A DNA stretch of 9,100 bases from an uncultured Lachnospiraceae bacterium. Its GTDB lineage: Bacteria > Bacillota > Clostridia > Lachnospirales > Lachnospiraceae. Shown one piece after another: positions 1 through 5,737 of the stretch; positions within the stretch are counted from its first letter, which is position 1; the number at the start of each line of letters is the position of its first letter. Location of the stretch: contig CAJUSQ010000110.1 in NCBI GenBank assembly GCA_910588885.1, forward strand, positions 1 to 9,100. The letters are read 5' to 3'. The notes below the pieces were generated by a model, which saw only the letters and a program-made list of their open reading frames with translations, was not told the origin of the DNA and did no database searches. The translations under genes and the position numbers were made by a program.

Positions 1-200
1 ACAGGCCAATACAGGAATGGGGCCAGAATCCGGCCTCTTGCCGTAAGGCAACTTTAAATAGGCCGGATTCGTTATTGTGAACACCATGGGTGTGAACAGA
101 AACGCCCCATTTGGATTTCGAGAGGCTTCCGGTCTTGAAGAGAACGAAGCACAGCAGCGGTACTGTATACCCACGCAGGTTTTGACGGCGTTTTTCTCAA
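1..200. other. Intergenic stretch with nested hairpin, no recognised gene
   Basis: No gene can be supported here. A perfect 11-bp inverted repeat (26-36 with 60-70) encloses a second 5-bp hairpin (38-42 with 47-51) capped by a GTAA loop, which fits the GNRA tetraloop pattern. No T-run follows on either strand, so it does not read as a simple intrinsic terminator for the permease that ends at 201. A short direct repeat GTGAACA occurs at 77-83 and 92-98. On the minus strand two frames stay open from about 197 to the window edge and a third is open for about 40 codons, but none has a convincing start or a product I recognise. It could be the edge of a mobile or repeated element whose body lies outside the window. 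Confidence 0.4.
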
Positions 201-917
201 CTATTTTGATTTTTGTTTCTTCAAAAGTATTCCGCATACAAGTACCGCCGCAAAAAAGACAAGGATTAGATACCACAGATTTTCAAGACAAAAACCATGA
301 TCCAACATCAATCGGTATCCCCAGGAAGCGGGAAAAATACGTCCTGTGGTTTCAAGAGAATCGGGTAACAAGTCGATGGGGAACATAATCCCCGAAAGCA
401 TAATGGAGGGCAAAAATATTAACTGTGCGACCATTGTCAGTTTCGCCTGATTTTTTATCATCAGTCCTAAGATACTTCCAATGCTCAGGGATACCATCAC
501 ATATATAGCAAGCGCAAGAAAGAAAACCGGAAGCTGTACCGGCAAAGCCGCCTCAAACAGGAGAGGGGCAAGCAGTAATAGAATGATGCAGCTGATCATC
601 AAATGTACAAATGCAGAAAGGAACATTGTAGCAAGACCTGAATATAAAGGTACGCCATTTGCTTTATAAACCTTTTTTATATCACTTCCATAAGTTTCGA
701 TCAATGATGGAGGGAACCCAATAAATGCTCCCATTGAAACGCTCATCACAACCATAGATTGGATCAGTGTATTTCTCATTTCAGGCATAACGGAAGTAAA
801 AATACCGCCAATCAGCAGAAAGAAAATAAACGGGATAATATAACAGGTTACCAACAAAGATTTACTGCGTATATCCAATTTCCACTGCAATGCTGCGCCA
901 TATAAAAAACCGTTCAT
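201..917 (-). CDS. ABC-2 type transporter permease
   Basis: This is the membrane subunit of an ABC exporter, expected to pair with the ATPase encoded just upstream to move a drug, peptide or lipid-like substrate out of the cell; the substrate cannot be read from the sequence. The 238-residue product has about six hydrophobic segments, roughly at residues 20-42, 50-70, 95-120, 128-150, 160-182 and 210-232. The short N-terminal cytoplasmic stretch and the conserved-looking SGIMFPIDLLP loop before the last segment (about residues 174-184) are typical of ABC-2 permeases. The length is normal for the family. Its ATG overlaps the stop codon of the ATPase (ATGA), and a strong AAGGAGG lies just upstream inside the ATPase 3' end, which supports this start and implies translational coupling. 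It is the last gene of the merR-ATPase-permease operon. Confidence 0.88.
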   Translation of the reverse strand: MNGFLYGAALQWKLDIRSKSLLVTCYIIPFIFFLLIGGIFTSVMPEMRNTLIQSMVVMSVSMGAFIGFPPSLIETYGSDIKKVYKANGVPLYSGLATMFLSAFVHLMISCIILLLLAPLLFEAALPVQLPVFFLALAIYVMVSLSIGSILGLMIKNQAKLTMVAQLIFLPSIMLSGIMFPIDLLPDSLETTGRIFPASWGYRLMLDHGFCLENLWYLILVFFAAVLVCGILLKKQKSK

Positions 918-1729
918 TCTGTTTCCCTCCTTGCCAGTTCGATAAAGTGTTGTTCCAATGTGCCGCAGTCGACTTTGATATCTAAGAGATGGATTTTTTC
1001 CTGCTTTAACCTCTCCAGCAAGGAAATCAGGGTGTCTTCGACATTGTCCGTTTCAAAGGTTTGCTCCCCTTTCTGCGTCTTGATTCGGATCAAGTATTTT
1101 CTCCCGACTTGATCGGTCAGTTCCGAAGCTGTGCCGCAAAATACAATTTTTCCGTCATTCAAAATGGCAATGCGGTCACATAGGTGCTCTACCTCCGCCA
1201 TATCGTGGCTTGCAAGGACGATTGTTTTTCCGTGTGATTTGAGCGTTCGGATTTGTTCGTGGAGGGAGAGCCTTCCCTCGACATCAAGCCCTGCTGTTGG
1301 TTCGTCGAGGAAAATAATATCGGGATTGCCAATCAGTGCAAGGGCAAGATGCAACCGCCTTTTTTGGCCGGTGGATAATTGTATATACTGCTTCTTTTCA
1401 AGTTCCTTGATCCCAAGGCCGTTAAGCATAGCATAATCAATGTTTGTTCTATTCCATTTTGCAAACAGCTTTACAGCCTCCATTGGCTTGATATGGGCCG
1501 GCAAGGATGATGATTGTAGCTGAATGCCCATTTTCCCGTTTACGGTAATTGCACCGCTGTCATATGTTCTTAGACCTTCGATACATTCAAGGGATGTTGT
1601 TTTTCCTGCGCCGTTTACACCGAGCAGGGCAAACACTTCTCCGTTTTCAACTTGAAAATCAAGCCCCTTGAGAACCATATGGTTACCATAACTTTTCTTT
1701 AATTCACGAACTTGGATTGCGTCCTTCAC
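914..1729 (-). CDS. ABC transporter ATP-binding protein
   Basis: This is the nucleotide-binding subunit that powers the adjacent ABC-2 permease. All ABC motifs are visible in the 271-residue product: Walker A GVNGAGKT (residues 37-44), Q-loop near Q72, signature LSTGQKRRL (118-126), Walker B IIFLDE (138-143), D-loop GLD (147-149) and the switch histidine in ASHD (H175). The signature is LSTGQ rather than LSGGQ, a tolerated variation. The C-terminal ~60 residues after the ATPase core are typical of DrrA/NatA-like drug or ion exporters. The start is GTG and overlaps the merR stop (GTGA); AGGAGGTGG just upstream, within the last merR codons, supports it. Overlaps on both sides point to a single coupled transcript. 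Exporter rather than importer is inferred from the ABC-2 partner and the absence of a binding protein in the operon. Confidence 0.92.
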   Translation of the reverse strand: MKDAIQVRELKKSYGNHMVLKGLDFQVENGEVFALLGVNGAGKTTSLECIEGLRTYDSGAITVNGKMGIQLQSSSLPAHIKPMEAVKLFAKWNRTNIDYAMLNGLGIKELEKKQYIQLSTGQKRRLHLALALIGNPDIIFLDEPTAGLDVEGRLSLHEQIRTLKSHGKTIVLASHDMAEVEHLCDRIAILNDGKIVFCGTASELTDQVGRKYLIRIKTQKGEQTFETDNVEDTLISLLERLKQEKIHLLDIKVDCGTLEQHFIELARRETE

Positions 1730-2526
1730 GGTTCCACCTCCTCAAATGGATTTGTCCCAAGCCTTGAAAAATAGACCTGTAAAGCCAGCTCTACATATGC
1801 GTTTATGATTTTTTGCTTTTCTTCCCATGCATTTTTTGCGGTATCAATGTTGCCCACCTCCATCAATTTCGGAAGCATACCCATATCGCCGTTTGTAAAC
1901 TCCATAATCAACCCCCAATATTCTTGAATAGCCTGCTGGCATTTTTCGCTTTCAGGCGGTACATTTTCCTTTTGAAGCCGTAGGATTTCATCACTCAGGC
2001 GGTTAAACCTGTTTATAAAATCAAAGCCGCTATCCTGATCAAATTGATTTCGTATATGGTCAAGCATATCATCGTCAAACTTTGTGATAAGAAAGTAATA
2101 TTCATTCTTCATTTGCAGATTTACAATAATATCTGCGTACTTCTTAAAGTTGACGGTCTGCATTTGCAGCACTTCTGCTTTTAACTGTTCGATTGCTGTC
2201 AAAGAAGCCTGAAGCTGGTCCATTTTCCTTCGAATGCCGTCCGCCTGTTCGGTAAGAGCGTTTGCGACCTCAGCCGGTGTTTCTAAAGGAATCAGGCGCT
2301 GCTTTATATCGTCCAAAGAAAAACCTAATGATTTCAAAGATATAATTTGATGAAGCATAACTAAATCTTTATCTGTGTAAAGCCTGCGCCCGCCTGCACT
2401 TTCTGACGAAGGGGTTAGCAGGCCCTCCTTGTCATAGTATTGCAGGGTACGTACGGTAACGCCTGTTTGCTTCGCAACTTCTCCAACGGTCATATAACCT
2501 TGCGGGATTGCTTTTTGTTTTGCCAT
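1726..2526 (-). CDS. MerR-family regulator with large effector domain
   Basis: This is a DNA-binding transcription factor, probably controlling its own efflux operon. The N-terminus holds a MerR winged helix-turn-helix: TVGEVAKQTGVTVRTLQYYD (residues 13-32), then GGRRLYTDKD and the LKSLGFSLDDIKQRL segment to about residue 79. A likely coiled coil for dimerisation follows (about 84-125). The remaining ~130 residues are helical, with aromatic and acidic stretches such as YWGLIMEFTNGD, resembling the TipAS-type antibiotic-binding domain; this assignment is inference. At 266 residues the protein is about twice the size of a minimal MerR, which fits an added ligand-binding domain. It is the first gene of the operon and its stop overlaps the ATPase start. 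The ATG at 2526 has AGGAAGGAA close upstream. Near-identical direct repeats at 2566-2606 could be its binding site. Confidence 0.9.
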   Translation of the reverse strand: MAKQKAIPQGYMTVGEVAKQTGVTVRTLQYYDKEGLLTPSSESAGGRRLYTDKDLVMLHQIISLKSLGFSLDDIKQRLIPLETPAEVANALTEQADGIRRKMDQLQASLTAIEQLKAEVLQMQTVNFKKYADIIVNLQMKNEYYFLITKFDDDMLDHIRNQFDQDSGFDFINRFNRLSDEILRLQKENVPPESEKCQQAIQEYWGLIMEFTNGDMGMLPKLMEVGNIDTAKNAWEEKQKIINAYVELALQVYFSRLGTNPFEEVEP

Positions 2527-2565
2527 AATTGTTTCCTTCCTATAATGTGTTGTAAATCAGTATGC

Positions 2566-2606
2566 GATATATTAAAACCATTACATGATATATTATAAAT
2601 CATTAC
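2566..2606. repeat. Imperfect direct repeats, possible merR operator
   Basis: Two copies of the same ~20-bp sequence lie head to tail, 2566-2584 and 2587-2606. Both begin GATATATTA and end CATTAC, and they differ only by one extra base and two substitutions in the middle. Their 21-bp offset is about two helical turns, so a regulator would meet both copies on the same DNA face. They sit 40-80 bp upstream of the merR start, where a promoter and operator are expected. Classical MerR operators are inverted rather than direct repeats, so binding by this MerR is inference. Confidence 0.5.
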
Positions 2607-2622
2607 GCAGCGTCACAAACAA
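2592..2622 (-). promoter_or_regulatory. Candidate promoter of the merR-ABC operon
   Basis: Read on the minus strand, a perfect TATAAT (2597-2592) is preceded by TTGTTT (2622-2617) with a 19-bp spacer. A 19-bp spacer is characteristic of promoters activated by MerR proteins through DNA untwisting. The -35 match is weak and the -10 lies inside the downstream direct repeat, so regulator and polymerase would overlap. The placement gives a 5' leader of about 60 nt before the merR ATG. The assignment is by eye only. Confidence 0.35.
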
Positions 2623-2674
2623 GCCCTTTTTGAAAAAATTTAGGCGGAAAAAATGGATATGGCTTTTTTCGGAA

Positions 2675-2703
2675 TTGTGGGTGACTGGTAAATATGTTAT
2701 AAT
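2675..2703 (+). promoter_or_regulatory. Extended -10 promoter for the GNAT remnant
   Basis: TTGTGG (2675-2680) and a perfect TATAAT (2698-2703) are separated by 17 bp, and a TG at 2695-2696 forms an extended -10. Transcription would start near 2710, placing the ATG at 2743 about 33 nt downstream behind a GGAAGGGGGA ribosome binding site. This argues against the upstream ATG at 2707. The promoter probably also serves the methyltransferase gene at 3118, because no better promoter is seen between them. Confidence 0.6.
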
Positions 2704-2742
2704 CAAATGCATGAAATGTGGGCGGAAGGGGGAAGCATTGAT

Positions 2743-3078
2743 ATGGAAATAAGCAGGTTGTCTAAAAGGTATTCTGTACGGAAATTGGATAAAAATGATG
2801 TGGATCTGATCTATGACATGAGCTGCGAAAACCAGATATTTTATCAATATCATCCGCCGTTTGTTACCAGAGAAAGCATCGTGAAAGATATGATTGCGTT
2901 ACCGCCGGGAAAAAGTGAGGAAGACAAATTTTATGTGGGTTATTTTGAAAAGGAAGTTCTGGTTGGACTTCCGGCTGGGCGTTGACAAGGGTAATCCGCA
3001 GAGCTATGCTTTTGGACAAAAAATAATTTTGCTGTAATGAATGAAGACGAATATATTTTTATGGGATTAAAAATATAA
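2743..3078 (+). pseudogene. Broken GNAT-family N-acetyltransferase
   Basis: This is the remnant of a GNAT acetyltransferase, a family that transfers acetyl groups from acetyl-CoA. The 80-codon open frame (2743-2985) encodes a normal N-terminal part (VRKLDKNDVDLIYDM, FYVGYFEKEVLVG) and then stops. The C-terminal part continues in other frames: from about 2972 one frame reads FRLGVDKGNPQSYAF, and from 3013 the original frame reads WTKNNFAVMNEDEYIFMGL to a TAA at 3076-3078. About 45-50 residues that should carry the acetyl-CoA-binding motif (Q/RxxGxG/A) are missing, so a deletion removed the catalytic core. A second lesion, apparently one T lost from the T-run at 3010-3013, splits AF from WTK. 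The ATG at 2743 is chosen from the ribosome binding site GGAAGGGGGA. The promoter is intact, so decay may be recent. A sequencing error could explain the one-base shift but not the missing core. Confidence 0.8.
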
Positions 3079-3117
3079 GAGCGGCTTTCGAAAATCCCCT
3101 GTGCAGAGGAGGAGAAA

Positions 3118-3699
3118 ATGGAATTTAAGCTGATTTCCATAGCAAGCTTTATCGCTTTCTATGGCTGTTATTTTGTGAAAATGTTTCATCAGAAAAGGCA
3201 AGGGATACAGACAGACCAAATTGGAAAGGGTAAAGTCGGTTTTGCAAAATTCGTGGAAATCACCATGAAGATTGCGGCGGTTCTTGTTTTTGCGGCGGGG
3301 CTGATCAGTATTTTAATTGGGACGAGCCAGGGGCTTACGGCTGTTCGGGTTATAGGTGCAGTGCTAAGCGTTGTGGGAACGATAATATTTATTGCCGCAG
3401 TATGGACTATGCGTGACAGTTGGCGGGCAGGGGTTTCCAAAACCGACAAAACGGAACTTGTAACAAACGGCATTTATCAAATGAGCCGTAACCCCGCTTT
3501 TTTGGGATTTGACCTTTTGTATATTGGTACATTGTTGATATTTTTTAACTGGATTCTGTGTATCATAACTGTTTTTGCGGTCATCATGTACCATTTGCAG
3601 ATTGTCAGTGTTGAAGAGGAGTTTTTACTTGCCGCATTCGGAAATAAGTATCTGCAATATAAGAAAAAAGTTTGCCGTTATATTGGCAGGAAACGATAA
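3118..3699 (+). CDS. Isoprenylcysteine carboxyl methyltransferase-like protein
   Basis: This is an integral membrane protein of the ICMT/phospholipid-methyltransferase-like family, which uses S-adenosylmethionine to methylate a lipid or lipid-linked substrate; the bacterial substrate is generally unknown. The 193-residue product has hydrophobic segments at about residues 4-22, 50-70, 74-97 and 128-157. The family's C-terminal signature is present: SWRAGV (101-106), LVTNGIYQMSRNP (114-126), H159 and the acidic EEEF (166-169), followed by FGNKYLQYKKKVCRYIG. The start is well supported by AGGAGG at 3107-3112, five bases before the ATG. It lies 39 bp after the GNAT remnant, probably on the same transcript. 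Its last 22 bp overlap, on the opposite strand, the artificial tail of the truncated lipoprotein gene, so it lies right at a rearrangement junction but is itself full length. Confidence 0.85.
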   Translation: MEFKLISIASFIAFYGCYFVKMFHQKRQGIQTDQIGKGKVGFAKFVEITMKIAAVLVFAAGLISILIGTSQGLTAVRVIGAVLSVVGTIIFIAAVWTMRDSWRAGVSKTDKTELVTNGIYQMSRNPAFLGFDLLYIGTLLIFFNWILCIITVFAVIMYHLQIVSVEEEFLLAAFGNKYLQYKKKVCRYIGRKR

Positions 3700-4193
3700 A
3701 TTCCTCTGATGTGTTCCCCTGTTACATCGTGGCTTGGGATACCGCCTTTCCGGCCGCCCAGTACATTTTTGCCCATCAGGTCACTCCATTCGAAGTCCGG
3801 CATGGGTTCCCGGGCCACCAGGAAGTTTCCGGCTCTCTGGGTCAGCTGGGCAAAATTCATCACATAGTCTTCGGCTCCTTCGTTGTAGGTATAAATGGTG
3901 GTTTCCGAACCCATAAAGCCGATGTCGGCTTCGCCGGAGAGGACGGCGGTCATGGTTTTGTCGGCTCCAAAACCAGTAACCAACGTCAAATCAATCCCTT
4001 CCTCCGCAAAATACCCTTCTTCAATTGCCACATACATGGGCGCATAGAAAATGGAATGGGCCACCTCGTTTAAGGTGACTTTGGTGGTTTCGGAGGATTT
4101 TCCGGCTTTGCCGGGGCCGCTGCAGCCGCTGCCGAAAACCATGGCGCAGGCGAGCAGCAGGCTTAGCAAAATACGTGTCTGTTTCTTTTTCAT
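3678..4193 (-). pseudogene. Truncated NMT1/THI5-like ABC substrate-binding lipoprotein
   Basis: This is the N-terminal half of a periplasmic-type binding protein of the SsuA/ThiY (NMT1/THI5-like) class, which captures aliphatic sulfonates, nitrate-like compounds or pyrimidine precursors for import. A signal peptide (MKKKQTR plus hydrophobic core) ends in a probable lipidation cysteine at residue 24 (GSGC, a weak lipobox). The fold follows: FYAPMYVAIEEGYFAEEGID (about 49-68), SGEADIGFMGSE and the GGRKGG motif near residue 150. Family members run to about 320-350 residues, but here similarity ends after GGRKGGIP (about position 3735) and an unrelated ~18-residue tail leads to a stop inside the 3' end of the convergent methyltransferase gene. 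The second lobe of the binding cleft is missing, so the product should not work. The start has AGGAGA just upstream. No permease or ATPase partner is in the window. Confidence 0.8.
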
Positions 4194-4204
4194 AATTGCA
4201 TCTC

Positions 4205-4233
4205 CTGACTCAAAATATCTATCAGAGTATCAT
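4205..4233 (+). promoter_or_regulatory. Weak candidate promoter toward the PHP gene
   Basis: CTGACT (4205-4210) and TATCAT (4228-4233) are spaced by 17 bp on the plus strand. On the opposite strand the same AT-rich patch offers TATGAT (4234-4229) for the lipoprotein gene. Both matches are modest. The gap 4194-4310 separates divergent genes and must hold promoters for both, but I cannot fix them with certainty. Confidence 0.2.
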
Positions 4234-4313
4234 ATTCCGGAGCATGGAAAAAGGTTCATGTCTGGTATGAGGTGTTACTAACGGTACAAGCCTGTGTGAA
4301 CAGCAGCAATAGA

Positions 4314-4366
4314 GGGCCCCTCCGCAATGGGAAGAGAATCTTTCATTGACACCGGGGCCTTTTTTT
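4314..4366 (+). terminator. Strong hairpin with T-run before the PHP gene
   Basis: GGCCCC (4315-4320) pairs with GGGGCC (4354-4359), CAATG (4325-4329) with CATTG (4344-4348), and an inner AAGA with TCTT around a GAA loop. Seven Ts (4360-4366) follow directly on the plus strand. This is a textbook Rho-independent terminator in form. It lies about 56 bases before the start of the PHP-phosphatase gene with no gene ending nearby on this strand, so it is either a leader attenuator or a stop for readthrough from the methyltransferase transcript. I find no known riboswitch or T-box consensus in the ~100 bases before it. Confidence 0.75.
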
Positions 4367-4422
4367 GTTACCTTAGAAATGGAAGAAAAGAATCTATGTT
4401 ACGTTCAGAAAGAAGGATAGAA

Positions 4423-5142
4423 ATGAAGGATTTTGTAGATTTGCATACCCATACCATTGCCAGCGGCCATGCGTATAATACCATCAATGAAATGGTAAGG
4501 GCTGCTGCCGACAAGAATCTGGAGATCTTCGGGATTACGGAACATGCTCCGGCCATGCCGGGAACCTGCACCTCCATGTATTTTGCCAACTTAAGCACCC
4601 TGCCCAGAGAGAAAATGGGCCTTCGGGTGTTGTATGGCGTGGAATTGAATATTGTGGATTATGACGGGCATGTGGATTTGCCGGACAATACCTTGGCAGA
4701 GATGGATATTGCCATTGCCAGTATGCATTCCCCCTGCTTTAAAAGCGGCACGAAGGAAGAGAACACCAGGACTTATTTGAAGGTTATGAAGCATCCGTAT
4801 ATTAATATCATCGGGCATCCGGACGATGGCCGCTTCCCCGTGGATTATAAGGCTTTGGCGGAAGGGGCCAGGGAATATGGGGTGCTGCTGGAGGTCAATA
4901 ATTCCTCTTTGGCGCCGGACAGCTACCGGGAAAATGCCAGGGAGAATTATGTGAAAATGCTGGAGTACTGCAGGCAGTTTGAAACTCCGGTAGTGGTGGA
5001 TTCCGATGCTCATGTGGATTTGGATGTGGGTGACCATGGTTTTGCAATGGCCCTCTTGGAGGAAATAAATTTTCCGGAAAAATTAGTGGTCAATGTCAAT
5101 CCGAAGCTGTTGGAAAAATATGGGAATTATTATAAAAGATAG
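4423..5142 (+). CDS. PHP-domain metal-dependent phosphatase, YcdX type
   Basis: This is a cytoplasmic hydrolase of the polymerase-and-histidinol-phosphatase superfamily, YcdX subgroup, with a trinuclear metal site expected to cleave phosphoesters; the physiological substrate is not established. All nine metal ligands known from E. coli YcdX have counterparts in this 239-residue protein: H8, H10 and H16 (DLHTHTIASGH), H41 (ITEHAPAMPG), E74 (GVELN), H102 (SMHSP), H132 (IIGHPDD), and D195 and H197 (DSDAH). The length matches the family. I chose the ATG at 4423 because AAGGA lies five bases upstream and homologs begin right before DLHTHT; a longer frame from 4327 would start inside the terminator hairpin and add non-homologous residues. 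The T-run hairpin upstream may control its expression. The yerC-like gene follows 68 bp later with its own promoter. Confidence 0.9.
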   Translation: MKDFVDLHTHTIASGHAYNTINEMVRAAADKNLEIFGITEHAPAMPGTCTSMYFANLSTLPREKMGLRVLYGVELNIVDYDGHVDLPDNTLAEMDIAIASMHSPCFKSGTKEENTRTYLKVMKHPYINIIGHPDDGRFPVDYKALAEGAREYGVLLEVNNSSLAPDSYRENARENYVKMLEYCRQFETPVVVDSDAHVDLDVGDHGFAMALLEEINFPEKLVVNVNPKLLEKYGNYYKR

Positions 5143-5171
5143 TTTACTTTATAACTTTAGTATGATAAAAT
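5143..5171 (+). promoter_or_regulatory. Extended -10 promoter before the yerC-like gene
   Basis: TTTACT (5143-5148) and TAAAAT (5166-5171) are separated by 17 bp, with TG at 5163-5164 giving an extended -10. It begins directly after the PHP gene stop (5140-5142). The predicted transcription start near 5178 leaves a leader of about 33 nt that contains the AAAGGAG at 5195-5201. It probably drives yerC and may extend through purC and purB. Confidence 0.55.
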
Positions 5172-5210
5172 CTGTACAGAATCAGAAATATGGCAAAGGA
5201 GATTGGCTGC

Positions 5211-5555
5211 ATGAGTAAGAAAATAAGGACAGAAGCAGTGGATCATTTATTTGAAGCAATTTTAAGCCTGAAGGATAAGGAAGAATGCTATACCTTTTTT
5301 GAAGATGTATGTACAGTAAATGAGCTGCTTTCTTTGTCACAGCGGTTTGAAGTGGCAAGGATGCTGCGGGGACAGAAGACCTATCTGGATATCGCTGAGA
5401 AGACAGGTGCTTCCACGGCAACCATCAGCCGTGTGAACCGTTCCCTGAATTACGGGAATGACGGATATGATATGGTATTTGCAAGGGTTTCCTTTGAGGA
5501 GGAAGGAAAAGCGGGCGCTGACGCTTCCGGAACAAAGAAGGAGAAACAGGAGTAA
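5211..5555 (+). CDS. YerC/YecD-family TrpR-like DNA-binding protein
   Basis: This is a small helix-turn-helix protein related to the tryptophan repressor TrpR; family members (YerC/YecD) are putative transcription factors of unclear target. The N-terminal ~50 residues form the helical TrpR-like dimer region (HLFEAILSLKDKEECYTFF, ELLSLSQRFEVARML), followed by the HTH KTYLDIAEKTGASTATISRV (56-75) and the family-typical SLNYGNDGYDMV. The last ~20 residues are a charged, low-complexity extension, so the protein (114 residues) is slightly longer than the ~95-residue core. I take the ATG at 5211, since AAAGGAG (5195-5201) lies nine bases before it; the ATG at 5190 lies upstream of that site. Tryptophan binding is not implied. 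Its position before purC and purB could mean co-transcription, but a role in purine control is not shown. Confidence 0.85.
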   Translation: MSKKIRTEAVDHLFEAILSLKDKEECYTFFEDVCTVNELLSLSQRFEVARMLRGQKTYLDIAEKTGASTATISRVNRSLNYGNDGYDMVFARVSFEEEGKAGADASGTKKEKQE

Positions 5556-5559
5556 AGCG

Positions 5560-5690
5560 GAAGGCAGGCGAAGCGCAGAAATAAGTCGAAGGCAAGAGAA
5601 GGCAGGCAAAGCGCAGAAATAGGTCGAAAGCAAAAGAAGGCAGGCAAAGCGCAGAAATAGATCGAAAGCAAAAGAAGGAAGAAATGAAAG
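5560..5690 (+). repeat. Three 38-bp purine-rich tandem repeats before purC
   Basis: Three units of 38 bp lie directly head to tail at 5560-5597, 5598-5635 and 5636-5673, followed by a degenerate partial copy to about 5690. Units 2 and 3 differ at only two positions; unit 1 differs at a few more. Each unit begins GAAGGCAGGC and contains AGCGCAGAAATA. The plus strand is strongly purine-rich, with almost no T. The period is not a multiple of three and the array starts right after the yerC stop, so it is not a coding repeat. It fills most of the 182-bp gap before purC, in what is likely transcribed leader. There are no spacers, so it is not a CRISPR array. Copy number probably varies between strains through slippage. 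Confidence 0.9.
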
Positions 5691-5737
5691 TAAGGCAGAA
5701 ATCATATGCTGCGGTATAGAAAGGACAAGAAAACAAA

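Noticed and set aside
77..388. 103-codon plus-strand open frame
   Set aside because: Most of it is antisense to the permease C-terminus, it has no ribosome binding site, and the product shows no recognisable domain.
3672..4073. Plus-strand open frame opposite the lipoprotein gene
   Set aside because: It mirrors the codon pattern of the minus-strand binding protein, which has a clear family match and signal peptide.
4200..4320. T-box or known metabolite riboswitch before the PHP gene
   Set aside because: I looked for the T-box sequence and for purine, TPP, SAM, c-di-GMP, ZTP and guanidine core motifs and saw none. Only the terminator half is evident.
4327..4422. Upstream in-frame extension of the PHP gene
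   Set aside because: It would start within the terminator hairpin, has no good ribosome binding site, and adds residues not found in YcdX-type proteins. The ATG at 4423 fits AAGGA spacing and family starts.
5560..5690. CRISPR array
   Set aside because: The 38-bp units abut directly with no unique spacers, and no cas genes are nearby.
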